DNA of 64,000 nt from Prevotella pectinovora (lineage in GTDB: Bacteria > Bacteroidota > Bacteroidia > Bacteroidales > Bacteroidaceae), in the NCBI RefSeq assembly GCF_000834015.1, contig NZ_JXQI01000010.1:1-64000 (forward strand). The letters run 5' to 3'. Numbering within the stretch: the first letter of the stretch is position 1; the number at the start of each line of letters is the position of its first letter. The position numbers and the translations under genes were made by a program. The notes beneath the pieces were generated by a model that did not search any database, was not told where the DNA came from, and saw nothing but the letters and a program-made list of their open reading frames with translations. Below, piece by piece: positions 8,954-17,434 of the stretch.

Positions 8954-10438
8954 TTAACCTTTCCTCTTCTTTATCTCCAGATATTTTCCGTAAGCCTCGT
9001 CCCAAAGCTCCTTGTCTTCAGGCACGAAGCGGTTCATCACCACGCTGTCGGCAATGATGCTGCGCATGTCGAAAATGTCGTTCACTTCGCCTGCCGCCTT
9101 CGCCTGTATCATGATGTTGCCCAGAGCGGTGCATTCCTGCGGTCCGGCGAGCACCTCCACTCCCGTGGCATTTGCCGTAAACTGGTTGAGCTGCCTGTTC
9201 AGCGATCCTCCGCCAATGATATGCAGGGTGTTGATGGGGAACGCCGCCATCTCTCTGAGATATCCGAACACCTCGCGGTATCTCAGTGCGAGACTCTCGA
9301 ATATGCAGCGGCATGTCTCGGCGTAGCCTTCCGGCACGTGCTGTCCCGTTTCCCGGCAGTATTCCTTTATCGCTTCCTGCATGTCGGCTGGGTTGGCAAA
9401 CATCTTGTCGTCAGGGTTTATGATGCTCTGAAACGGTTTCGTAGCCATTGCCTCGGCGGTCAGTATGGCGTAGTCGCGGGGAGCGTCCTCTCCCCATTCC
9501 TTGCGGCATCTCTCCAGCAGCCACATTCCGCAGATGTTCTTCAGGAATCGTGTGGTGCCCTCTATGCCGCCCTCGTTGGTGAAGTTCCTTTCATACGACA
9601 CCTCGTTTATTATGGCGTCTTCAGTCTCTATTCCCATCAGACTCCATGTTCCCGAACTGAGATAGGCAAACTGTTCGTTCTTTGCCGGCACGGCAGCCAC
9701 GGCGCTTCCCGTGTCGTGTCCTGCCACGGCAATCACCGGTATCGCTCCCAGTCCCGTCATCTTCTGCACCTCCTTTGTCAGCGTGCCTATACACGTGCCC
9801 GGGTTCACCATCATTCCGAACTTCTCCCTTGTCAGTCCCACGCTCTTGAGCAGTTCCGGTTCGAGGTCTTTTGTGCGTGGATTCAGCATCTGGCTTGTCG
9901 AAGCGATGGTGTATTCGCAGACAGCCTTTCCTGTGAGCATCCACGACAGGGCGTCGGGCACGAAGAGAATCTTCTTCGCATTGGCGAGCGCCACATTGTT
10001 CTCCCTTCTCATGGCATATAGCTGGAAGAGGGAGTTGAAGTTCATGAATTGGATTCCCGTAGTTTCATACACACGCTTCTTGTCTACGCATTTGCTGAAA
10101 TATTCGTCCATAGCCTCGAAAGTGAATGGGTCGCGGTAGGCGATAGGGTTGCGCAGTATGGCGTTGTCTTCTCCTATGCACACGAAGTCCACTCCCCAGG
10201 TGTCGATACCGATGCTCGTTATCGGCAGCTGTCGCTTAGCCACGAGTTTCAGTCCCTTGATGATTTCGTTGTATAGTGCGAAGATGTCCCAATAGAAGTG
10301 ACCTCCCGTTTCAATCAGCGAGTTGTCAAACCGTGTGAGTTCCTCCAGTTGCACTTTGCCTTCGGCAAGTGTTCCGATGATAGTCCTTCCGCTTGTGGCA
10401 CCCAGGTCCACGGCAAAGAAATATTTGTTGTTGTCCAT
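8954..10438 (-). CDS. rhaB: Rhamnulokinase
   Basis: The 494-residue FGGY-family kinase phosphorylates L-rhamnulose at C1. The N-terminal 'VDLGATSGRTIIG' is the phosphate-binding loop of the actin-like fold, and 'IGIDTWGVDF', 'AGHDTGSAVAAVP', 'SSGTWSLMG' and 'HIIGGGSLNRQLNQF' are family motifs of the two lobes. It is the first gene of rhaB-rhaA-rhaT. The promoter box lies at 10537-10544 inside a repeated promoter/hairpin element that is also found upstream of the distant rhaD. Confidence 0.97.
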   Translation of the reverse strand: MDNNKYFFAVDLGATSGRTIIGTLAEGKVQLEELTRFDNSLIETGGHFYWDIFALYNEIIKGLKLVAKRQLPITSIGIDTWGVDFVCIGEDNAILRNPIAYRDPFTFEAMDEYFSKCVDKKRVYETTGIQFMNFNSLFQLYAMRRENNVALANAKKILFVPDALSWMLTGKAVCEYTIASTSQMLNPRTKDLEPELLKSVGLTREKFGMMVNPGTCIGTLTKEVQKMTGLGAIPVIAVAGHDTGSAVAAVPAKNEQFAYLSSGTWSLMGIETEDAIINEVSYERNFTNEGGIEGTTRFLKNICGMWLLERCRKEWGEDAPRDYAILTAEAMATKPFQSIINPDDKMFANPADMQEAIKEYCRETGQHVPEGYAETCRCIFESLALRYREVFGYLREMAAFPINTLHIIGGGSLNRQLNQFTANATGVEVLAGPQECTALGNIMIQAKAAGEVNDIFDMRSIIADSVVMNRFVPEDKELWDEAYGKYLEIKKRKG

Positions 10439-10536
10439 TTGTTTGATTATGTTATTTTCGGTCAGTTTGAATTAGTAGGTTCGTGATGCCGGCAGCCATG
10501 TCATGACAGGTTTTCGGCATAGGTGGTTTTTGAGGG

Positions 10537-10692
10537 CAAAGATAGTGCAAATCGAATGCAGAGCGTCAAGCTTGCTTGGACGCTATGCTGAGATGCAGCC
10601 TATTTTTTGCAAAGATATTGCAAGGCGAGAGGAGAATGAAATGAATGTATTCATTTCTTATCCCGAGCCGTAGCTTATCTTATGCAAAGATA
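10537..10692 (-). promoter_or_regulatory. rhaB promoter within a repeated promoter/hairpin element
   Basis: On the minus strand TATCTTTG (a TAnnTTTG box) occurs at 10544-10537, and again at 10617-10610 and 10692-10685, spaced 73 and 75 bases. Between the first two lies a hairpin, AGCGTC-AAGC-TT-GCTT-G-GACGCT (10562-10584). Between the second and third lies AAATGAAT-GT-ATTCATTT. The same box-hairpin-box unit, with the same 73-base spacing, stands upstream of rhaD. The 10537 box probably starts rhaB, giving about 95 bases of leader. Confidence 0.6.
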
Positions 10693-10819
10693 CTTGTTTT
10701 TGGTGTTTGCAAAACCCGATTATTTGCGATTTAATCTGAAACTTTTGGTAATTGCAAGAATAAGATTTGTAACTTCTGAATGTGCCGATTCCCAATGGTA
10801 AGCTATAGGTCAGATATTT

Positions 10820-10880
10820 CCCCCACGGCGTGGGGAACAGAACCCCCTAATGTGGGGTTTCATTCCCCACGGTGTGGGGG
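10820..10880. repeat. 22-bp-period palindrome array, locus 1
   Basis: Three palindromes are centred at 10828, 10850 and 10872, exactly 22 bp apart: CCCCACG-G-CGTGGGG, ACCCC-CTAATGT-GGGGT and CCCCACGGTGTGGGG. Each unit is 17 nt with a 5-nt spacer. The middle unit shares only the outer symmetry with its neighbours, not their inner sequence. No ORF is supported here. Confidence 0.8.
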
Positions 10881-10886
10881 GATTTC

Positions 10887-11045
10887 AGGTGGTGCAAAAC
10901 GGCATGATACATCTGTGATATATCAATGATACTTTTATGTAAAACATTCAGAAAAGTATCATTGCTTTAACCTGTTGGCTTGTAGTATTTTAAATGCTCT
11001 GGATAGACGGAGAATGATACTATGACACTTCTTTAGAAGAAAAAT
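10887..11045. repeat. ~158-bp dispersed repeat, copy 1
   Basis: It matches 29760-29916 along its whole length: both start GGTGGYGCAAARCGGCATGA, hold a central hairpin (AATGATACTTTT with AAAAGTATCATT, 10925-10963), share 'YTGTTGGCTTGT' and end at a GACACTT...GAAAAA stem. The central hairpin alone recurs at 61970-62006. It is non-coding and lies directly beside a 22-bp-period array, as the second copy does. Confidence 0.75.
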
Positions 11046-11092
11046 GAGTGCATGGCACTTCCTTTTTTGATATGCCTTGCGATGTATTGTGG

Positions 11093-11152
11093 TTATAGGA
11101 TGTTCCCTTCTGCCAATGAACTTTATAGGATGTTCCTTTCTGCCAATGAACT
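11093..11152. repeat. Two 30-bp direct repeats
   Basis: TTATAGGATGTTCC and CTGCCAATGAACT recur at a 30-base interval (11093 and 11123) with one difference. The pair directly precedes the 233-bp tandem array. Confidence 0.8.
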
Positions 11153-11153
11153 T

Positions 11154-11793
11154 CAGCCCCCTCTCGTTCTCAAACCCATCCTAACCTTCCCCAAGGGAAG
11201 GAACAAGTTACTCTGATTCTGTCAAAGACAGTGAGATGCAAGTTACCCCTGAATATTGATAACACTCTGATAATCAGACGCAACAGTATCTGTCCCTCCC
11301 CTACGGGGGAGGTTAGGTGGGGGCTGATATGATTAAGATGGAGTCAGATGTTGTGAATAGGAGGAAGTTACTCCGTTTATCATCATCAGCCCCCTCTCGT
11401 TTTCAAACCCATCCTAACCTTCCCCAAGGGAAGGAACAAGTTACTCTGATTCTGTCAAAGACAGTGAGATGCAAGTTACCCCTGAATATTGATAACACTC
11501 TGATAATCAGACAAAACAGTATCTGTCCCTCCCCTACGGGGGAGGTTAGGTGGGGGCTGATCTGATTAAGATGGAGGCAGATGTTGTGAATAGGAGGAAG
11601 TTACTCCGTTTATCATCATCAGCCCCCTCTCGTTCTCAAACCCATCCTAACCTTCCCCAAGGGAAGGAACAAGTTACTCTGATTCTGTCAAAGACAGTGA
11701 GATGCAAGTTACCCCTAAATATTGATAACACTCTGATAATCAGACACAACAGTATCTGTCCCTCCCCTACGGGGGAGGTTAGGTGGGGGCTGA
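11154..11793. repeat. 233-bp tandem repeat array (2.75 copies), MITE-like
   Basis: Cores of 174 bp at 11154-11327, 11387-11560 and 11620-11793 are nearly identical and are separated by two near-identical 59-bp spacers, so the period is exactly 233. Each core starts CAGCCCCC and ends GGGGGCTG. Inside each end is an inverted AACCTTCCCC / GGGGAGGTTAGG pair, so the core has terminal inverted repeats. Open frames of 82 and 114 codons run through it but are artefacts of the repetition. It resembles a non-autonomous element amplified in tandem. Confidence 0.85.
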
Positions 11794-11890
11794 TGTTGAT
11801 TTTCTATGTAATATTCCTTTCTTTTATCTCCATCATTAACTTCGTGGCTTATCCCGGTTTCTGTCTAAAAATCATCAGCCGAATCATCAG

Positions 11891-12881
11891 TTAGGGAAAA
11901 GGGAGTGCCCAAGCACTCGAGAATCCACGAAAATCCTGATAGAAATCCAACAACCATTTACCAAATAAAAAATCAGTGAAAAAGCCAAATCCGTGTTCTC
12001 CGTTAAATCTGTGTTTAAATTTTTGTCCATCACCGCAGGCGTATGGACACTATATTATCATAGATATAATTTTTTCCGTGTTGCCGTTGTGTCCCTGGCC
12101 TTCGGCAGGGCCACAAATCAAAAAATGAAACACGGATAGCACTGACTTTATACGGATTAGTCTTTTCACGGATTCATTTTTTGATGATATTTCGTCAGTG
12201 AGATTTGGATTTTGGTTTGGATTTAGCAGGATTTGCAAGTGCTTGGGCACTTCCTTTTGGGTGTATGATAGGGTGATGTACTCGATAGAATGTTATCGTA
12301 TGCTTTCAGGAAAAGGGAGTGCCCAAGCACTCGCAAATCCACGCAAATCCAAGATAAAATCCAAAAATATAAGTCTAAAATAATCCGTGATGATTAATCC
12401 GTGGTGTTCCGTGCAATCCGTGTTTTTATTTTAGACCAGTGTCCATCGCCGCAGGCTGATGGACACTAAGCACTCACAGATATATTTATTCCGTGTTGCC
12501 GTTGTGTCTCCAGCCTTCGGCAGGGACACAAATCAAAAAATGAAACACGGATAGCACTGACTTTACACGGATTAGTCTTTTCACGGATTCATTTTTGATG
12601 ATATTTCGTCAGTGAGATTTGGATTTTGGTTTGGATTTAGCAGGATTTGCAAGTGCTTGGGCACTTCCTTTTGGGTGTATGATAGGGTGATGTACTCGAT
12701 AGAATGTTATCGTATGCTTTCAGGAAAAGGGAGTGCCCAAGCACTCGCAAATCCACGCAAATCCAAGATAAAATCCAAAAATATAAGTCTAAAATAATCC
12801 GTGATGATTAATCCGTGGTGTTCCGTGCAATCCGTGTTTTTATTTTAGACCAGTGTCCATCGCCGTAGGCTGATGGACACC
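11891..12881. repeat. 414-bp tandem repeat array (about 2.4 copies)
   Basis: The string AAAAGGGAGTGCCCAAGCAC recurs at 11897, 12311 and 12725, a period of 414. The second and third units are almost identical, and the first keeps only its right part. Each full unit holds an inverted pair (AGTGCTTGGGCACTTCCTTT against AAAAGGGAGTGCCCAAGCAC) about 80 bases apart. It ends in the hairpin GTGTCCATC...GATGGACAC (12439-12466), seen three times with small variations. Identical 61-codon frames at 12198 and 12612 are repeat artefacts. Confidence 0.85.
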
Positions 12882-12925
12882 ATTTCTCACAGATTTATTT
12901 ATCCTTATTTCTGATTTCAGTTCCC

Positions 12926-14608
12926 TTATTTCTTTTCTCCCACAATCTCCTTAGCTCTGTCCAGAGCAATCTTGATGTGGCTGCAGATGTTCTCTTCGCC
13001 GACAGATTCGTAGAAACCTGCTTTGCCGAGGGCGGCGTGTACATGAGGGTTCACACCTGAGAGAACCACCTGTATACCATCCTTGTGGCTCATCTCGCAG
13101 AGGTTGGTGAGGTTGTGGATACCCGTGGAGTCAACGAAGGGTACCTTACGCATCCTTATGATGCGCACCTTGGGGCGGTCGCCGAACGCCGCCATGATTT
13201 CCTCGAAGCGGTTGCCGGCACCGAAGAAGAACGGACCGTTGATTTCATACACTTCCACTCCCTCCGGAATGGTGAGATGCTCCAGGTTGCCCTTTATCAT
13301 GTCGCTCTCCTCATTGATTTCGTTCTCTATCAACTTTACGTCGGTCACCTCAGACACACGCTTCATGAAGAGCAGACAGGCTATGATGAGGCCAACCTCG
13401 ATAGCCACGGTGAGGTCGAAGATGATGGTGAGGAAGAAGGTGATGAGAAGCACGGTGACATCGCTCTTGGGATTCTTCATCAGCGAGAGGAACGAACGCC
13501 ATCCGCACATACCGTATGACACTATCACGAGCACTCCGGCAAGACATGCCATAGGGATATATTTTGCCAGTGGCATGAAGAACAGGAATATGAGCAGCAG
13601 CACCACGGCATGGATAATGCCGGCGATAGGTGATTTTCCGCCGTTGTTGATGTTGGTCATCGTGCGGGCGATGGCTCCCGTTGCCGGTATGCCGCCGAAG
13701 ATAGGCGAGGCGAGGTTTGCCACACCCTGTGCTATCAGCTCGGTGTTGGAGTTGTGGTGGTCGCCGATTACACCGTCGGCAACAGTTGCCGAGAGCAGCG
13801 ACTCTATGGCGCCGAGCACGGCGATGGTCAGTGCCGGGGGTACCAGTTCCTTTATAGTGTCCCATGTTATTGTGGGCATGTGGGCTTCGGGGATGGCGTT
13901 GCTCACTGAGAAGCGGTCGCCGATGGTCTCGATGCTCGTCACTCCGGCAAACTGCTTGAGGAGCAGTGCTGCCACGGTCATCACGATGATTGCCACGAGC
14001 GATCCCGGAATCTTCTTGCTGAACTTAGGCGTGACGGCAATCACCACCACGCTGAGTATTCCCACTGCCGCACACCACCAGTCTATGGTTCCGAAGTTGC
14101 AGATGTAGCACCACCACTTCTCTATGAAGTCGCTCGGCACCTTGTCGATGCTCAGTCCGAAGAGGTCTTTTATCTGCGTGGTGAAAATCGTGACGGCGAT
14201 ACCGCTGGTGAATCCTACGACGATGGGGTAGGGGATGAACTTGATGATGGTGCCCAGATGCAGCACTCCGAAGAGGATGAGGAAGGCACCTGCCATCAGA
14301 GTGGCAATGGTGAGCCCCTCGAAGCCATACTGCTGGATGATGCCATAGATGATGATGATGAAGGCACCCGTAGGTCCGCCAATCTGCACCTTGCTGCCTC
14401 CGAGCAGCGAGATGATGAATCCCGCCACGATAGCGGTGATGATCCCCTTCTCTGGTGTCACTCCGGATGCGATACCGAAGGCGATGGCAAGTGGCAATGC
14501 CACGATGCCCACGATGATGCCCGCCATGACGTCGGCCATGAGAGTCTTCTTGTTGTAGTTCCTCAGTGTGGTGAAGAGCTGCGGCTTGAAATCTAATTTA
14601 CTGTTCAT
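12926..14608 (-). CDS. SulP-family anion permease with STAS domain
   Basis: The 560-residue protein has the SulP signature near its N-terminus ('LPLAIAFGIASGVTPEKG', 'GGSKVQIGGPTGAFI'), about 12-14 membrane helices to residue 420, and a C-terminal STAS domain (about 440-550, with 'FVDSTGIHNLTNLC'). SulP proteins carry sulfate, bicarbonate or dicarboxylates, often with sodium or protons, and the substrate cannot be assigned here. A TACCTTTG box about 315 bases upstream implies an unusually long leader that contains two inverted repeats. Confidence 0.92.
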   Translation of the reverse strand: MNSKLDFKPQLFTTLRNYNKKTLMADVMAGIIVGIVALPLAIAFGIASGVTPEKGIITAIVAGFIISLLGGSKVQIGGPTGAFIIIIYGIIQQYGFEGLTIATLMAGAFLILFGVLHLGTIIKFIPYPIVVGFTSGIAVTIFTTQIKDLFGLSIDKVPSDFIEKWWCYICNFGTIDWWCAAVGILSVVVIAVTPKFSKKIPGSLVAIIVMTVAALLLKQFAGVTSIETIGDRFSVSNAIPEAHMPTITWDTIKELVPPALTIAVLGAIESLLSATVADGVIGDHHNSNTELIAQGVANLASPIFGGIPATGAIARTMTNINNGGKSPIAGIIHAVVLLLIFLFFMPLAKYIPMACLAGVLVIVSYGMCGWRSFLSLMKNPKSDVTVLLITFFLTIIFDLTVAIEVGLIIACLLFMKRVSEVTDVKLIENEINEESDMIKGNLEHLTIPEGVEVYEINGPFFFGAGNRFEEIMAAFGDRPKVRIIRMRKVPFVDSTGIHNLTNLCEMSHKDGIQVVLSGVNPHVHAALGKAGFYESVGEENICSHIKIALDRAKEIVGEKK

Positions 14609-14696
14609 CGATAATTGTTATTCTGAATATATTTGTATTTATTAATGCGTATTAATAGAATTAAGGAAACGAAAATGGAGCAGTCCGTCAACTTTT

Positions 14697-14883
14697 AACC
14701 CTAATCGGTCATTAGGGCTTGCTTGGATTTTGTTTTTTAGAAGAGTGGATTTTGTTTGGCTTTTAATGAGTAATAGCGGGCTATTGCTCATTAAAAACGA
14801 GCAAAAGTCGCCTTATAAAAAACAAAAGACTGCAAGCAGTTGAAAAAAAAATACATTAAACGGCCTAATGACCGATTTGGGTT
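14697..14883. repeat. Long-range inverted repeat enclosing a 34-bp palindrome
   Basis: AACCCTAATCGGTCATTAGG (14697 on, to 14718) is the near-complement of 14862-14883, with about 19 of 22 positions pairing. Between them a 17-bp stem with a two-base loop spans 14761-14796 (TTTTAATGAGTAATAGC and its complement). The outer arms match the motif at 6416-6463 and 22461-22485. It is either a MITE-like element with inverted ends or a structured leader of the SulP mRNA. Confidence 0.65.
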
Positions 14884-14921
14884 TAGTGTAGAACTGCTCC
14901 TTGTGTGTGTAAATCATGCCG

Positions 14922-14929
14922 CAAAGGTA
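14922..14929 (-). promoter_or_regulatory. Probable promoter -7 box of the SulP gene
   Basis: The minus strand reads TACCTTTG followed by C, a TAnnTTTG match between the AraC-type gene and sulP. No clear TTTG lies at the expected upstream spacing. If used, it gives a leader of roughly 300 nt. Confidence 0.45.
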
Positions 14930-14956
14930 CGACAAAATATTAACAAATCCTAATTT

Positions 14957-15832
14957 TTATCCCATCTTTTCTCTGTATTCGCTTGGTTTGCATCCCACTT
15001 TCGCCTTGAACTTGCTTGAGAAATAGTCGGGCGAATCGAAGTTCAGCCTGTAGGCTATCTCTTTGATGCTTATCGGCGTAGAGGAGAGCAGTTCGCGTGC
15101 CCTCTGCAGTCGTAGCTCCTGTTGGTAGAGAGCCGGCGAGATGCCCGTGAACTCCTTGAACAGTTTGCGGAAGTTGGAATATCCCATTCCCAGCTGGTCT
15201 GCTATCTCCTGTATGGTGATGCGGCTTTCCAGTCTCTCGCGTATCATGAGACGAGCCTTGTTTATGATGTCCACCTTGTCCTGGTCGCGGCTCAGGATGA
15301 TGTTGCGCTCTCTGGCATACATCGTGCCGATGAGATTGTTCACGATGCCGGCGAGCGACTGCTGCGAGTATGCCTCCTCGCGCTTTGCCACCTGCATGGC
15401 AGACTCGTAGAGGCTTATTATCTCAGGACAGTAGCCTACGTGGTATACCGGTTTTTCGGGCGACAGGAATCCGTGTTCCACTCTGTCGTCCATGTTCTTT
15501 CCTCTGTAGCCTATCCAGTAGCTCTCCCATCGGGAGGAGGCGAGCGGATGGTATGTGTGCCATTCGTTGGGGAAGAGCAGGAAGATGTCGCCAGCCTTTA
15601 TCGGATGGTCTTTCACGTGGTCGGAACAGAACACGCCCTCTCCGTCGAGCAGGTAGAGCATCTGGTATTCGTCGAGCGTCCGTCCCCTTGTCACGTCGAA
15701 GTAGTATCCTCCGGCGTGGCCTCTGGTGGGGTATGGGTCGCCGGGGTTGAGCTTGTCGTAGCCCACGGTGCTCACCGTGAGTCCCCACAGCGCATCTCTC
15801 TCGTTTGCCACGAGGTATTTGCTTTCCTGCAT
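14957..15832 (-). CDS. AraC-family regulator with N-terminal sugar-sensing domain
   Basis: The 291-residue protein has a cupin-like AraC-binding domain (about 40-140, 'MLYLLDGEGVF', 'GDIFLLFPNEWHTY') and a C-terminal two-helix-turn-helix AraC domain (about 190-288, 'ITIQEIADQLGMGYSNFRKL', 'SIKEIAYRLNFDSPDYFSSK'). This is the layout of RhaR-type sugar regulators of Bacteroides, and the rhamnose genes lie 4.5 kb away. Its role as the rhamnose regulator is inference only. It starts 19 bases after the acetyltransferase gene and is probably co-transcribed with it. Confidence 0.88.
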   Translation of the reverse strand: MQESKYLVANERDALWGLTVSTVGYDKLNPGDPYPTRGHAGGYYFDVTRGRTLDEYQMLYLLDGEGVFCSDHVKDHPIKAGDIFLLFPNEWHTYHPLASSRWESYWIGYRGKNMDDRVEHGFLSPEKPVYHVGYCPEIISLYESAMQVAKREEAYSQQSLAGIVNNLIGTMYARERNIILSRDQDKVDIINKARLMIRERLESRITIQEIADQLGMGYSNFRKLFKEFTGISPALYQQELRLQRARELLSSTPISIKEIAYRLNFDSPDYFSSKFKAKVGCKPSEYREKMG

Positions 15833-15851
15833 GATATGTGTCTTTGGTTCT

Positions 15852-16424
15852 TTAATCTATCCTGTATACGAGGTGGCGCATCGGATGTCCGCCCCACGAG
15901 GAATCGTTGGCATATTCGAATCCCACGTGCAGATACAGTCTCTCGGCGTTAGGGTTGCCTTTGTCCACGAGCAGTCCCACGGCAGGGTGTCCCTCCTTTG
16001 CCGCTTTCTCTATCATTGCCCGCAGCAGTGATGTGGCGATGCCTTTGCCGCGGTGGTCGGGCATCACGGCGAGGCTGTCGAGATACACCTCTCCGGCTTG
16101 CGTCTCGTCGTCCATCCGGCTGAAGTCTCTGCCGAAGCATTCCTTGGCAGCGTTGATGAATGCCTGTCGCAGCTCATGCAGCTTTCCGCCGTCGTAGCCC
16201 ACGATGGCTCCCATCACGTCGCCGTCGTCGTCGATGGCAACGAGGGTGTTCAGATAGCTGTACTGGGAGTCTTCCCTTTCCACGAGCGATGTCATCATGG
16301 AGCGGAAGTCGGCAAGCGTATGGTGTTCGCCGGCGAAATACTGGCAGCAGTCGTCTGTCATTGCCGTCATAATGAGTTGTGAGATGATTGGAGCCTGGCT
16401 CTTTGTCGCTGTCTGTATTTTCAT
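15852..16424 (-). CDS. GNAT-family N-acetyltransferase
   Basis: The 190-residue protein has the acetyl-CoA-binding motif 'VMPDHRGKGIATSLL' (about residues 120-135) and ends 'RLYLHVGFEYANDSSWGGHP', the usual beta6-alpha4 part of the GNAT fold. The substrate is unknown. I place the start at 16424 (MKIQTATKSQ) rather than the longer frame opening at 16475. A TAATTTTG promoter box lies at 16464-16471, and the first 17 residues of the longer version are untypical hydrophobic sequence. Confidence 0.85.
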   Translation of the reverse strand: MKIQTATKSQAPIISQLIMTAMTDDCCQYFAGEHHTLADFRSMMTSLVEREDSQYSYLNTLVAIDDDGDVMGAIVGYDGGKLHELRQAFINAAKECFGRDFSRMDDETQAGEVYLDSLAVMPDHRGKGIATSLLRAMIEKAAKEGHPAVGLLVDKGNPNAERLYLHVGFEYANDSSWGGHPMRHLVYRID

Positions 16425-16463
16425 AATCGTTGCTAAAATTGTGATGTTAATGGGAATGATGGG

Positions 16464-16471
16464 CAAAATTA
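16464..16471 (-). promoter_or_regulatory. Promoter -7 box of acetyltransferase-AraC unit
   Basis: TAATTTTG on the minus strand, 40 bases before the chosen start codon. It decides against the longer reading frame that would begin upstream of it. Confidence 0.55.
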
Positions 16472-16520
16472 GCAAATTTAATGATAAAATGCAAGATTAG
16501 CGGCGTAATTCAGCAGCCGG

Positions 16521-17228
16521 TCAGTCTTTCAGCGAGTATGTCACTGTGGTCACCACCCTCACCTTCTTGATGTATGGAGTGTTGGAGTCGCGGTCTTCGA
16601 TTGAGAACTGTCCCTGGTCGGCATTCATTATCTTGTCTATCTTGCTGTCGCTGTTTTTGGCAAACTGCTCGGCGGTCACTTTCGCGTTCTCTATAGCTTC
16701 CTGCATCATCTTCGGTTTCAGTTGGCGGAATGCCACATATTCGTATTTCACCGGGTTTTCGTAGCCGCCGTCAACGATGGCGACGCCCTGCTTCAGCAGG
16801 TCGCCCTGTCGGGAGATTATGCTGCGCACGAGATTCACGTTTTTTGAAGTTACGGTAATGATGGATGTGATGTTGTAGCGGTAGGGCTGTTGGTTGGCGC
16901 CATATCGTTCGGCGTTGAGGTCGATCACCACTGGTGCGTTTACGATTATCTCGTTGTCTTTCACTCCGTTGGCAATCAGGAATTTGCGTATTTTGTTTGT
17001 CGTGGCGTTGATCTTCTGGTATAGTTCCGGCAGGTCGTCACCCAACTCCTTGGATAGGATAGGCCACGTCACTTTGTCTGCCTCCACCTCCTTTTCTGCC
17101 AGTCCTTTCACTACCACTTTGCGGTCTTTGCCAGCCAGACTCTTAAGTCCTGAGTCTACAAAAAATCCGAGCACGATGATGCCGATGGCTAAGATCAGTG
17201 CTTGCTTGATACCTGTGTTTACATTCAT
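16521..17228 (-). CDS. SIMPL-domain (DUF541) periplasmic protein
   Basis: The 235-residue protein has one N-terminal membrane anchor ('LILAIGIIVLGFFVDSG') followed by a SIMPL/DUF541 domain with 'VVVKGLAEKEVEADKVTWPI' and 'NITSIITVTSKNVNLVRSII'. Members of this family (for example YggE/BP26) form channel-like oligomers in the periplasm or bind signalling partners. The function here is unknown. A TATCTTTG box at 17291-17298 lies 63 bases upstream, so it is a single-gene unit. Confidence 0.85.
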   Translation of the reverse strand: MNVNTGIKQALILAIGIIVLGFFVDSGLKSLAGKDRKVVVKGLAEKEVEADKVTWPILSKELGDDLPELYQKINATTNKIRKFLIANGVKDNEIIVNAPVVIDLNAERYGANQQPYRYNITSIITVTSKNVNLVRSIISRQGDLLKQGVAIVDGGYENPVKYEYVAFRQLKPKMMQEAIENAKVTAEQFAKNSDSKIDKIMNADQGQFSIEDRDSNTPYIKKVRVVTTVTYSLKD

Positions 17229-17290
17229 GATTTTTCCTCCGTTATTTAGTTTATATTGGTTTGGCGTGTCTCCTATATGTTGTCATTTGG

Positions 17291-17298
17291 CAAAGATA
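17291..17298 (-). promoter_or_regulatory. Promoter -7 box of the SIMPL-domain gene
   Basis: TATCTTTG followed by C on the minus strand, 63 bases before the start codon. Confidence 0.5.
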
Positions 17299-17347
17299 TG
17301 AAATATACTGGCACCCACAAGCGATTTAAAAGTTTTTCACAAGCTTT

Positions 17348-17400
17348 AAGTCCTGACTGCCAATTGTGCGCGTTTCAGCGGCAATCGGCAGTAAGGGCTT
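17348..17400 (-). terminator. Terminator-like hairpin after the sensor kinase
   Basis: AAGTCCTGACTGCC (17348-17361) pairs with GGCAGTAAGGGCTT (17387-17400), with two mismatches in 14 positions, between the kinase stop and the next promoter. Confidence 0.55.
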
Positions 17401-17434
17401 CAGTCTTCGTATGAATATGGTTTGCGGAACGTCG

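Noticed and set aside
9221-10021. Plus-strand 266-codon frame opposite rhaB
   Set aside because: It is antisense to a clearly conserved kinase and its translation is rich in His, Cys and Arg as expected of a shadow.
11317-11894. Two open frames of 82 and 114 codons
   Set aside because: They run through the 233-bp tandem repeats and are near copies of each other only because the DNA repeats. There is no start signal or family.
12198-12797. Two identical 61-codon frames
   Set aside because: They are the same stretch of the 414-bp repeat read twice, and hairpin sequences interrupt any sensible protein.
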